DNA of 15,992 nucleotides from Solobacterium sp. UBA636 (GTDB taxonomy: Bacteria; Bacillota_I; Bacilli_A; Erysipelotrichales; Erysipelotrichaceae): assembly GCA_002299675.1 (NCBI GenBank), contig DBOW01000059.1:1-15992 (forward strand). The letters are read 5' to 3'. The position numbers were made by a program, and so were the translations under genes. Each line of letters opens with the position of its first letter. Positions within the stretch are counted from its first letter, which is position 1. Positions 1 to 7,187 of this stretch are shown in pieces. The notes beneath the pieces are model-generated. The model was not told the origin of the DNA. It was given only the letters and a program-made list of their open reading frames with translations, and did no database searches.

Positions 1-4
1 ATAA

Positions 5-33
5 TAAGCCCAGGTGATAATAACCTGGGCTTA
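5..33 (-). terminator. Intrinsic terminator of the asnB-glutamine synthetase operon
   Basis: A perfect 11-bp inverted repeat (arms 5-15 and 23-33) encloses a 7-nt loop. Read on the minus strand it is followed by a short U-rich stretch (TTAT). It starts 10 bp beyond the glutamine synthetase stop codon, where the operon would be expected to end. The U-tract is weak in the visible sequence and runs to the window edge. Confidence 0.85.
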
Positions 34-42
34 GATATTGAA

Positions 43-2085
43 TTAATATAACATTTCAGGATATGTTGGAAGCTTGTAGATATCTTTAGAGGCAATCTTT
101 TCGTATGAGTTGATTACATCCTTAATATCACTGAGCAGCGGTACTACAACTTCATGGAGCTTCAGACCTTCTTGCAGAGAATCATCTATAGCGGTAATAT
201 CGGCATAGTCAGCTCTTAATTCGTCAAGTTTAGATGAAAGCTCATCCAAAAGTCCTACCAGCTTTGCAAAGCGTTTAGCGGCAAATGCCGAATCTTCCTT
301 AATAGCTTTGTAAGAAGTTATTTCTTTTACCATATAAGGAATGATATAACTTTCAGCCATATACAGCATGGTCTTTACTTCCAGCGAGATAGAAGAGTCA
401 TACTGACCAGCCAGAACGGCTTTACGGGCTTTGATTTCTACTTCACTAAGAACACCTGATTCGCTTAAGAGCTTTACGTTCTTTTCCATATCAAGGTAAT
501 CAACAGCTTCAATTGAAGAAGAAATGTTTGGAAGTCCTCTTCTTTCAGCTTCGATAACCCATTCCTTAGAGTAGCCGTCTTTAGAGAACAGTACCTTGAC
601 ATGTTCAGTGAATACTTTCTTTACGTAATCAATGATAATACCCTTCTGTTCCTCTTTTGTTTTGCCCTTTAAGCTTGGTGTAACTTCGGCAATACTTTCG
701 GCAGTGATTGTGTTTAAAACAGTATTAGGGAAAGAAGCTGATACGCTTGATCCCAGCATTCTGAATTCAAACTTATTTCCGGTAAAGGCTACAGGAGAAG
801 TTCTGTTTCTGTCGGTGGCATCTTTTGGAATATATGGAAGACCGGCAATATTTCCCAGATCCTTCTTATCCTTCTTGCCTGAGCATAGTGATTCAATCAT
901 GTCATCGACAAAGTCACCCAGGAAGATTGAAATGATTGCAGGAGGCGCCTCATTGACACCAAGACGGAAGTCGTTGCCTGGGTTAGCGGCAGAAATTCTT
1001 AAGAGTTCTGGATAAGTATCAACAGCCTTTACAAAGCATGATACAAACAGTAAGAATCTAAGGTTTTCTTCTTCGGTTTTTCCGGCATCAAATACATTGA
1101 TTCCAGTATCTGAAACTAATGAATAGTTGTTGTGCTTGCCGGAACCATTAATTGAATTAAATGGCTTCTCATGAAGCAGGCAGGCATAGCCATGTTTATG
1201 AGCTACACGCTTAAGGATATCCATAATCAGCTGGTTCTGGTCTACCGCAATATTTACATCGCAGAACAGTGGAGCCAGTTCAAACTGCATTGGTGCAACC
1301 TCGTTATGTTCGGTCTTGGCGTAGATTCCAAGCTTCCATAATTCTTCATTAACTTCTTTCATGAAGGCCTGCACACGGGTAGGAATGGCACCAAAGTAGT
1401 GGTCATCAAATTCCTGTCCCTTTGGAGCTGCATGACCAAACAGGGTTCTTCCTGTCAGCATCAGATCCATTCTCTGTTTATATAATGGACGGTCTACCAG
1501 GAAATATTCCTGTTCAAGCCCAACCATTGGGGTTACTTTCTTTACATCTTCATAGCCTAAGACATTTAAAAGTTCAGTAGCCTTTTCGCTTACATACTTC
1601 ATTGACTTAAGAAGTGGTCCCTTCTTGTCTAGTGATTCGCCATTATAGGAAATGAAGATTGAAGGAATACATAATACACCATCTCTTACAAATACAAATG
1701 AAGAATAATCCCAGTATGTATAGCCACGGGCTTCAAAGGTTGATCTTAAGCCGCCTGATGGGAATGAAGAGGCATCTGGCTCACCCTTAATCAGTGACTT
1801 GCCGTTAAAACGGGCAATAGGTGTACCCGACTTGTCCTTGTCTAAGAAGGCATCGTGTTTCTCAGCGGTTGAGCCGGTTAATGGCTGAAACCAGTGAGTA
1901 TAGTGTGTGCAGCCCTTAGACAGTGCCCATACCTTCATGGCATGCGCAATGGCATCGGCAGTGTTCTTGTCCAGTATTTCTTCATCTTTAACGATTTTCT
2001 TAAACTTTGAGAACACATCTTTAGGCAGAGCCTTTTCCATTTCTTCAAGTCCGAAAACTGAAGATCCAAATTTTTCTAATTCCAT
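43..2085 (-). CDS. glnN: Type III glutamine synthetase (GSIII)
   Basis: This cytoplasmic enzyme makes glutamine from glutamate, ammonia and ATP. At 680 residues it is far longer than GSI or GSII (about 350-470) and fits the GSIII family (about 650-750). Visible signatures are HWFQPLTGSTAEKHD at residues 64-78, typical of GSIII near the N-terminus; GLEQEYFLVD at 189-198, with metal-binding glutamates; EHNEVAPMQFELAP at 259-272; the NGSGKHNNYSL block at 313-323; and RNRTSPVAFTGNKFEFRMLGSS at 426-447. A helical C-terminal extension follows from about residue 470. The start has GGGGAG 7 nt upstream. It lies 21 bp behind asnB with no terminator or obvious promoter between, so it should be cotranscribed under the asparagine T-box. 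No GlnR site is apparent near it. The family assignment is firm; the symbol glnN follows common use for GSIII. Confidence 0.95.
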   Translation of the reverse strand: MELEKFGSSVFGLEEMEKALPKDVFSKFKKIVKDEEILDKNTADAIAHAMKVWALSKGCTHYTHWFQPLTGSTAEKHDAFLDKDKSGTPIARFNGKSLIKGEPDASSFPSGGLRSTFEARGYTYWDYSSFVFVRDGVLCIPSIFISYNGESLDKKGPLLKSMKYVSEKATELLNVLGYEDVKKVTPMVGLEQEYFLVDRPLYKQRMDLMLTGRTLFGHAAPKGQEFDDHYFGAIPTRVQAFMKEVNEELWKLGIYAKTEHNEVAPMQFELAPLFCDVNIAVDQNQLIMDILKRVAHKHGYACLLHEKPFNSINGSGKHNNYSLVSDTGINVFDAGKTEEENLRFLLFVSCFVKAVDTYPELLRISAANPGNDFRLGVNEAPPAIISIFLGDFVDDMIESLCSGKKDKKDLGNIAGLPYIPKDATDRNRTSPVAFTGNKFEFRMLGSSVSASFPNTVLNTITAESIAEVTPSLKGKTKEEQKGIIIDYVKKVFTEHVKVLFSKDGYSKEWVIEAERRGLPNISSSIEAVDYLDMEKNVKLLSESGVLSEVEIKARKAVLAGQYDSSISLEVKTMLYMAESYIIPYMVKEITSYKAIKEDSAFAAKRFAKLVGLLDELSSKLDELRADYADITAIDDSLQEGLKLHEVVVPLLSDIKDVINSYEKIASKDIYKLPTYPEMLY

Positions 2086-2106
2086 AATCTTTTCTCCCCT
2101 GTTCTT

Positions 2107-3684
2107 TTATTTACCACTATCGCCATAGTTTGATAATACTCTGGCCGATGGATCGTTAACGTTGCATCCTTCCCAGGATTTATTTGGCATCCAGAAGTCC
2201 TTTACCATTTTAGCCTGTCCAGGATAATATTTCTCAAATATTTCTCTATATAAAAGACTTTCTTTAGTAAATGGTCTGGCATAGTCATATTTTTCAGTCT
2301 TTTCAGCATATTCTTCATCAGAATATTTCGTTTCTGCATATTCTTTCAGGTCGTCAACCATTGAATGACCAACCGCATCAGAGAAAGCTGCTTTCTGTCG
2401 CCATAAGATATCACTTGGAAGAATCTTATCTTCTTCAAAGGCTTTTCTTAGAAGATATTTACCCATGTTGTAGGTGTTCATCTTTCTTGCGGGATTGATT
2501 GACATGACATATTTTACAAAATCTATGTCACCAAAGGGAACCCTGGCTTCTAGAGAGTTAGCCGAAATGCATCTGTCTGCACGAAGTACATCATACATAT
2601 AGAGTTCATCGACTCTTTTTTTGGCTTCTGACTGAAAGCTTTCTGCATCCGGAGCAAAATCGGTATACTTATAGCCAAACAGTTCATCTGATATTTCACC
2701 AGTTAACAGTACTTTGACCTCACCTATTTCATGAATCTTTCTGCAGCAGAGATACATGCCCATGGAAGCTCTGATAGTTGTAATATCATAGGTTCCAAGA
2801 ATCGATATAACCTCTTCCAGTGTATCAAGAACTTCTTCCCTTGTCATATAGACTTCAGTATGATCAGCACCAATATAATCAGCTGCTTCCCTGGCATATT
2901 TTAAATCAATCGCATCCTTATCCATACCAATGGCATAGGTTTTAATTGGTTTATTTAAAAACTTTTGTGATATGGCACAAACCAGAGATGAATCTAAGCC
3001 GCCTGATAACAGGAAACCAACAGGCGCATCAGCATCAAGTCTTACCCTGACACCCTCAATCAGTTTATCATGAATATTTTTTAAACACTCATCCATTCCA
3101 TCTGTGCTGTATGTTTCTACTGTAGTCAGATCAGCATATCTTACAAATTTACCATCCTTGTAGTAGTGACCAGGCGGGAAAGCTGTTACTTCCTTTACTA
3201 TGCCGATTAAATTAATAGCCTCTGAGGCAAAAATAATTGAACCATCTTCCAGATAGCCATAGAACAAAGGTCTAATGCCAATTGGATCCCTGGCAGCGAT
3301 CAGACTTTTTCCATCATAAAGTATCATGGCAAATTCTGCGTTTAGCTCTTTAAACATCGCTACACCTTTTTCCAGATATAAAGGAATCAGAATTTCACAA
3401 TCCGAATCAGATTTGAACGAATAGCCTTTTTCGATTAATTCTTCTTTAAGCTTACGGAATCCATATATTTCACCATTGCAGACCAGAGCCTTATCCTCAA
3501 ACTCAAAAGGCTGCATACCCTTTTCATCAAGCCCCATGATTGCCAGTCTGTGAAACATCAGTGTTGCCTCACCTTTTTTCAGGATTCTGGAATCATCTGG
3601 CCCACGATATTTGGTTTTATAGAATGCTTCAACTATTGAATCATAGTCAGCATCCTTTGATGAATAACCTAAGATTGAACACAT
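2107..3684 (-). CDS. asnB: Asparagine synthetase, glutamine-hydrolysing (AsnB)
   Basis: This enzyme converts aspartate, glutamine and ATP to asparagine, glutamate, AMP and PPi in the cytoplasm. It is 525 residues long, close to E. coli AsnB (554). The N-terminal class II amidotransferase domain has Cys2 as nucleophile directly after the initiator Met (MCSILGY), then RGPDD at 27-31, HRLAIMG at 45-51 and CNGEIYG at 69-75. The C-terminal synthetase domain has the PPi-loop SGGLDSS at 227-233, TGEISDELFGYKY at 328-340 and SLEARVPF at 377-384. Keeping Cys2 requires the ATG at 3682-3684, which is also preceded by AGGAGGTG. The gene is first in an operon with glutamine synthetase, which supplies its nitrogen donor. 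A tRNA-Asn-responsive T-box leader precedes it. The PPi-loop, the Cys nucleophile and the Asn specifier together separate it from other class II amidotransferases. Confidence 0.96.
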   Translation of the reverse strand: MCSILGYSSKDADYDSIVEAFYKTKYRGPDDSRILKKGEATLMFHRLAIMGLDEKGMQPFEFEDKALVCNGEIYGFRKLKEELIEKGYSFKSDSDCEILIPLYLEKGVAMFKELNAEFAMILYDGKSLIAARDPIGIRPLFYGYLEDGSIIFASEAINLIGIVKEVTAFPPGHYYKDGKFVRYADLTTVETYSTDGMDECLKNIHDKLIEGVRVRLDADAPVGFLLSGGLDSSLVCAISQKFLNKPIKTYAIGMDKDAIDLKYAREAADYIGADHTEVYMTREEVLDTLEEVISILGTYDITTIRASMGMYLCCRKIHEIGEVKVLLTGEISDELFGYKYTDFAPDAESFQSEAKKRVDELYMYDVLRADRCISANSLEARVPFGDIDFVKYVMSINPARKMNTYNMGKYLLRKAFEEDKILPSDILWRQKAAFSDAVGHSMVDDLKEYAETKYSDEEYAEKTEKYDYARPFTKESLLYREIFEKYYPGQAKMVKDFWMPNKSWEGCNVNDPSARVLSNYGDSGK

Positions 3685-3687
3685 AAT

Positions 3688-3738
3688 AAAAACACCTCCT
3701 CATTTATTCATCTTTTCTATATATACAGGACGAATAAA
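3688..3738 (-). terminator. Predicted regulated terminator / RBS-proximal hairpin of the T-box
   Basis: On the minus strand UUUAUUCGUC (3729-3738) can form 10 pairs with GAUGAAUAAA (3703-3712) around a 16-nt loop. The 5' arm overlaps the 3' half of the antiterminator, so the two folds exclude each other. Across a 6x6 internal loop, GGCACC of the T-box can also pair with GGUGUU, which includes part of the Shine-Dalgarno sequence (AGGAGGUG, 3693-3700). A U5 run (3688-3692) follows. Which part acts, transcription stop or RBS masking, cannot be decided from sequence alone. Confidence 0.6.
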
Positions 3739-3957
3739 ATCCGCGGTGCCACCTGTCTTGCCTTATTGGCCACTTTTTCAAAACTCCTACAAGTTTCTCT
3801 CTACTAACGGAAGATATACCGGCTTTCCTACTTGTTTCCTTTCAGATTGCAGCTGTTAAAGTGTTCTTTCCTACAGGGTCGATGCCATTTTTCACCAGCC
3901 AATGGCTCTCTATAATCGGCTTGCTGAAGTACTTTTCTTCGTCGTCGCCTTTAATAT
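3725..3957 (-). promoter_or_regulatory. T-box riboswitch leader, tRNA-Asn specificity
   Basis: The minus strand holds the conserved T-box core AGGTGGCACCGCGG (3741-3754). The antiterminator folds canonically over 3725-3756: ACAGG pairs with CCUGU below a UGGCACC bulge, and GCGGA pairs with UUCGU above it around a UUUUA loop. The bulge bases UGGC complement a tRNA 3' end GCCA, matching the G discriminator of bacterial tRNA-Asn. Upstream, the Stem I distal region shows the typical AGAGAGCC and GGCUGGUGAAAAAUGGC blocks. The specifier loop reads GAACACUUU, giving codon AAC (Asn; 3863-3865) followed by the usual purine. A Stem II helix (ACAAGU with ACUUGU) is also visible. Uncharged tRNA-Asn should stabilise the antiterminator and switch on asnB and glutamine synthetase. 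The 5' boundary is set from the predicted promoter and is approximate. Confidence 0.94.
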
Positions 3958-3964
3958 GTTTCTT

Positions 3965-3992
3965 ATTTTAAACTCATTTTCAGAAATGTAAA
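3965..3992 (-). promoter_or_regulatory. Predicted promoter of the asnB-glutamine synthetase operon
   Basis: On the minus strand a -35-like TTTACA (3987-3992) is separated by 16 bp from a -10-like TAAAAT (3965-3970). Both resemble sigma-A elements. The predicted start, near 3958, lies just upstream of the first recognisable T-box Stem I bases, as expected for a T-box operon. The surrounding DNA is very AT-rich, which makes chance matches common. Confidence 0.5.
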
Positions 3993-4054
3993 TAAGTTTA
4001 AAGAAAAAAATGAAAAATATTTAAATTTTTACATTTTTATGAAAATATTTACAT

Positions 4055-4071
4055 TATAATTCAGCAGGGGG
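4055..4071 (+). promoter_or_regulatory. Predicted pyrG -10 box and G-rich start region
   Basis: A perfect TATAAT (4055-4060) is followed 6 nt later by a GGGGG run (4067-4071), which falls where transcription should begin. The -35 is unclear: the best match, TTTACA at 4028-4033, is 21 bp away, longer than normal. The stretch between here and the pyrG start (4072-4198) is AT-rich leader with no terminator hairpin that I can identify. Confidence 0.4.
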
Positions 4072-4198
4072 TGAAAAACTGATTCTATTCTAAAAAAAAT
4101 AAAAAAATAATTCTACATTTAGACCAATTTTTTTAATAAAATTTGAAACATAATTTGATTTTTTGAAAAGATTTACATATTCTGAAAGGGGAATTAAT

Positions 4199-5800
4199 AT
4201 GTGTATAAAATATATCTTTGTAACTGGTGGTGTTGTTTCGGGACTTGGAAAAGGAATCACTGCCGCTTCTTTAGGCCGGCTTCTTAAAGCCAGAGGCTAT
4301 AAGGTAACCATGCAGAAATTTGATCCCTATATCAATATTGACCCTGGAACAATGAATCCGGTGCAGCATGGTGAAGTATATGTTACTGAAGATGGTATTG
4401 AAACCGATCTGGACCTTGGACATTATGAACGATTTATTGACGAAAATCTGGATAAAAACTCCAATGTCACTACCGGTAAAATCTACAATACTGTCCTGAT
4501 GAAAGAAAGACGCGGTGACTACAATGGCGGTACTGTGCAGGTAATACCTCATATCACCAACGAAATTAAGTCGCGCTTCTATCATGAAGAATGCAGTGAA
4601 ACCAAGATTGCGATAATAGAAATTGGCGGAACCGTTGGAGATATTGAGTCCCTGCCCTTCTTTGAATCGATCAGACAGTTTCGCTATGAAGCCGGTTTAA
4701 ACAATACCTGTCATATTCATGTAACCCTGGTGCCTTATCTTCATGCCTCAGGTGAAATGAAATCAAAGCCTACTCAGACTTCAGTCAAGGAGCTGCAGTC
4801 TCTGGGTTTACAGCCTGATGTGATTGTCTGCCGTGCGGAAATGCCGCTTGAACAAAGTGTCAAGGACAAGATTGCCCTTTTCTGTAACGTGCCAAAGGAA
4901 AATGTACTGGAAAACCTCAACCTGAAATGTCTTTATGAAGTGCCTCTGGCTTTAGAGGAGCAGCATCTTGCCGATGTAGTGTGCAAAACGCTGAATCTTG
5001 AAGACAGAAAACCAGACCTGACTGAATGGGCCTTAATGGTAAATAAGATTCAGAATCTCAAATATAAAGTCAATATTGCCCTGGTTGGCAAATATGTATC
5101 TCTGCATGATGCCTATTTGAGTGTTGCCGAAGCGCTTAAACATGGAGGTATTCCTGGTTCTATTGATGTTCATATTGACTGGATTGATTCTGAATCCTTA
5201 AATGAAAACAATGTTTCTGAAGTGCTGAAAAATGCCGATGGCATTATTGTGCCAGGCGGCTTTGGCCAAAGAGGAATTGAAGGAAAAATTCTGGCCATCA
5301 ACTACGCCAGAGTCAATAAAAAGCCTTTCCTTGGATTATGTCTAGGCATGCAGCTTTCAATTATTGAATTTGCCCGCAATGTCCTTGGATATAAGGATGC
5401 CAATTCCTCAGAGTTTGATCTGAATTCTCTCAATCAGGTAATACATATCATGCCAGACAAATCCAATCTCACCGATATTGGCGGAACACTCAGACTTGGA
5501 TCATACCCATGTAAACTGGTGCCTGGTTCAAAAGTTCATGAACTCTATGGTGAAGAACTTGTCTATGAAAGACACCGTCACAGATACGAAGTAAACAATG
5601 ACTACCGCAGTGAATATGAAGAAAATGGATTAATGCTGGTGGGAAAGAGCCCAGATGACAGAATCGTGGAAATGATCGAACTTAAAGACCATCCTTTCTT
5701 TGTGGCTACTCAGGCTCATCCAGAGTTTAAGTCAAGACCTAACCGCCCTCATCCATTATTCAGAGGTTTCATTGAGGCTGCATATAAAGAAAAGAAATAA
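4199..5800 (+). CDS. pyrG: CTP synthase
   Basis: CTP synthase aminates UTP to CTP using ATP and glutamine, the last step of de novo CTP synthesis. The N-terminal synthetase domain (about 1-270) shows [10 protein letters not shown] at 10-19, then [16 protein letters not shown] at 39-54 and LDLGHYERF at 71-79. The C-terminal class I amidotransferase domain (about 290-533) has PGGFGQRG at 352-359, the nucleophile Cys381 in GLCLGMQ and the His507/Glu509 pair in AHPEF. The 533-residue length is normal. I chose the ATG at 4199 because AAAGGGG sits 7 nt upstream and the protein then begins with the standard family N-terminus. An in-frame TTG at 4163 would add 12 residues without a ribosome binding site. 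It is the only plus-strand gene here, divergent from asnB, and like AsnB it consumes glutamine. Confidence 0.97.
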   Translation: MCIKYIFVTGGVVSGLGKGITAASLGRLLKARGYKVTMQKFDPYINIDPGTMNPVQHGEVYVTEDGIETDLDLGHYERFIDENLDKNSNVTTGKIYNTVLMKERRGDYNGGTVQVIPHITNEIKSRFYHEECSETKIAIIEIGGTVGDIESLPFFESIRQFRYEAGLNNTCHIHVTLVPYLHASGEMKSKPTQTSVKELQSLGLQPDVIVCRAEMPLEQSVKDKIALFCNVPKENVLENLNLKCLYEVPLALEEQHLADVVCKTLNLEDRKPDLTEWALMVNKIQNLKYKVNIALVGKYVSLHDAYLSVAEALKHGGIPGSIDVHIDWIDSESLNENNVSEVLKNADGIIVPGGFGQRGIEGKILAINYARVNKKPFLGLCLGMQLSIIEFARNVLGYKDANSSEFDLNSLNQVIHIMPDKSNLTDIGGTLRLGSYPCKLVPGSKVHELYGEELVYERHRHRYEVNNDYRSEYEENGLMLVGKSPDDRIVEMIELKDHPFFVATQAHPEFKSRPNRPHPLFRGFIEAAYKEKK

Positions 5801-5807
5801 GTATAAA

Positions 5808-5855
5808 GGGGCTGTTACGCCAAGCCAATCCATTTAGCTATTTTGTAACAGCCCC
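5808..5855. terminator. Bidirectional hairpin between pyrG and the converging operon
   Basis: A perfect 11-bp inverted repeat (GGGGCTGTTAC at 5808-5818, GTAACAGCCCC at 5845-5855) flanks an unusually long 26-nt loop. It sits between two converging genes, 7 bp after pyrG and 7 bp from the HAD phosphatase stop. U-rich tails follow on both strands (GTGTTTATT on plus, TTTATAC on minus), so it can serve both transcripts. The long loop is atypical for an intrinsic terminator. Confidence 0.7.
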
Positions 5856-5862
5856 GTGTTTA

Positions 5863-6633
5863 TTATATTATTCCAAAATGTTTTAAAGCTGAATATATTC
5901 CACCTTCATCTATATCATCTGTTACATAGTCGGCGATTTCTTTGACTTCCTTATCACCATTACCCATAGCTATGCCAGTCTGTACAAACTTAAGCATCTC
6001 CATATCGTTTTCACCATCGCCAAAGGCCATGGTTTCACTCTGATTAATGTTATTGAGTTTCAGATAAGACTTGATTCCTTCTACCTTGCCGCCGTTTTTA
6101 TAGATAATATCTAAGGCATGGCTGTCCCATCTGGTTATTTTGCAGTTTAACAGTTTTTCTTTAACCAGATATTCGTGTTCCCTGTCTAAGAAGGCAATAG
6201 CCGCATAGATTTCTTTACCATCATATTCCTTAACTTCTGGTACCGGGGTATTTATAGCTTTCTGAGCCTGAATTACTTCATCATTGATGATATTGATATA
6301 TAATTCATCTTTTTCTACTAAGCCAATGGCAACTTCTTTTTTATTGAATATCTGAAGCAGAATGTCTAAATCTTCGCCAACTATTGGATCAGCAGAGTAA
6401 ATATTTCTGTTACCATCAAGACACAACTGCCCATTAAGAGTAATATAGGCATCAAATTCAAGACCAGCAACAGGCAGAACATCAAGTTCACTTGTGTGAC
6501 GGCCTGTTGCCATAACTCTTTTAATGCCCTTCTTTTTTAATTCTTCAAAGGCGGTTTTTGTGCTTTGAGGTACTGAATTAGTTTTGTGGGACAGTATTGT
6601 GCCATCACAATCAAAGAATACTGCTTGAATCAT
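5863..6633 (-). CDS. Cof-type HAD-superfamily phosphatase
   Basis: This is a soluble HAD hydrolase of the Cof/YbjI (IIB cap) group, 256 residues. Such enzymes remove phosphate from sugar phosphates, flavin mononucleotide or other small metabolites; the substrate cannot be told from sequence. Motif I is FFDCDGT with Asp8 and Asp10, motif II is ATGR at 42-45, Lys183 in NGGKVEG is the likely motif III lysine, and motif IV is GDGENDMEML at 205-214. The insertion between motifs II and III is the substrate-selecting cap. Its ATG overlaps the stop of the upstream phosphoesterase in an ATGA (6630-6633), so translation is probably coupled. It is the last gene of a three-gene run of small hydrolases. 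Confidence 0.9.
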   Translation of the reverse strand: MIQAVFFDCDGTILSHKTNSVPQSTKTAFEELKKKGIKRVMATGRHTSELDVLPVAGLEFDAYITLNGQLCLDGNRNIYSADPIVGEDLDILLQIFNKKEVAIGLVEKDELYINIINDEVIQAQKAINTPVPEVKEYDGKEIYAAIAFLDREHEYLVKEKLLNCKITRWDSHALDIIYKNGGKVEGIKSYLKLNNINQSETMAFGDGENDMEMLKFVQTGIAMGNGDKEVKEIADYVTDDIDEGGIYSALKHFGII

Positions 6634-7178
6634 AATGTGTATTCCTCGATTATTTCTTTTGATTCAATATCAATTAAAGAGAACTTATTATTTTCATAAA
6701 GCATTACACTATGCTTTGTGTTTTCTTTGGGAATAGATACTGATCCAGGATTGATATAGATGTTGTCATTTCCAAAGTGTTCAAACCTGGAAACATGAGT
6801 ATGGCCATGTAAAAGGATATCTCCTCTTTTAAGTGGCGGAAGAGTATTGAGGTTATAGTTATGACCATGAGTTGCGAAAACAGTGTGTTTATCAAGTTCA
6901 ATCAGGCAATAATCAGCCAGGCACGGGAACCCAAGTACCATCTGGTCCACCTCAGCTTCACAGTTTCCTCTGACGCAGAGTATTTCGTCTTTAATATTGT
7001 TTAACATTTCAATTACAAGTTTGGGATTGTATTCTGCTGGCAGATCATTTCTTGGTCCATGATAAAGAATATCTCCCAGCAAAAGCAGTCTTTCGGCTTT
7101 TGTTTCTTTATAAAGTTCCAGCATCAGTTTTGTATAATGGGCTGAGCCATGGATATCTGAGGCAATAAACAGTTTCAT
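6630..7178 (-). CDS. YfcE/MJ0936-type metallophosphoesterase
   Basis: This is a calcineurin-like phosphodiesterase, 182 residues, the usual size for the YfcE family. Metal ligands are visible in order: SDIHG with Asp8 and His10, LGDILYHGPRN with Asp36, RGNCE with Asn72, THGH at 103-106 and HGHTH at 124-128. Related enzymes hydrolyse phosphodiesters in vitro, but their cell role is usually unknown. The ribosome binding site (AAAGGAG) begins at the stop codon of the upstream PHP gene, and the end overlaps the HAD gene by 4 nt. The three genes are therefore almost certainly one transcript. Phosphodiesterase plus phosphomonoesterase would allow stepwise dephosphorylation, which is inference only. 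Confidence 0.92.
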   Translation of the reverse strand: MKLFIASDIHGSAHYTKLMLELYKETKAERLLLLGDILYHGPRNDLPAEYNPKLVIEMLNNIKDEILCVRGNCEAEVDQMVLGFPCLADYCLIELDKHTVFATHGHNYNLNTLPPLKRGDILLHGHTHVSRFEHFGNDNIYINPGSVSIPKENTKHSVMLYENNKFSLIDIESKEIIEEYTL

Positions 7179-7187
7179 AAGTCTCCT

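Noticed and set aside
632..1015. Open frame on the plus strand opposite glutamine synthetase
   Set aside because: It lies wholly antisense to a strongly conserved enzyme and its product shows no recognisable motif; it is a shadow of the codon pattern.
4163..4198. Longer pyrG beginning at an in-frame TTG, adding 12 residues
   Set aside because: It has no ribosome binding site and precedes the normal CTP synthase N-terminus, whereas the ATG at 4199 has AAAGGGG 7 nt upstream.
4271..4585. Open frame on the minus strand opposite pyrG
   Set aside because: It is antisense to the conserved synthetase domain, with no ribosome binding site or motif that I can see.
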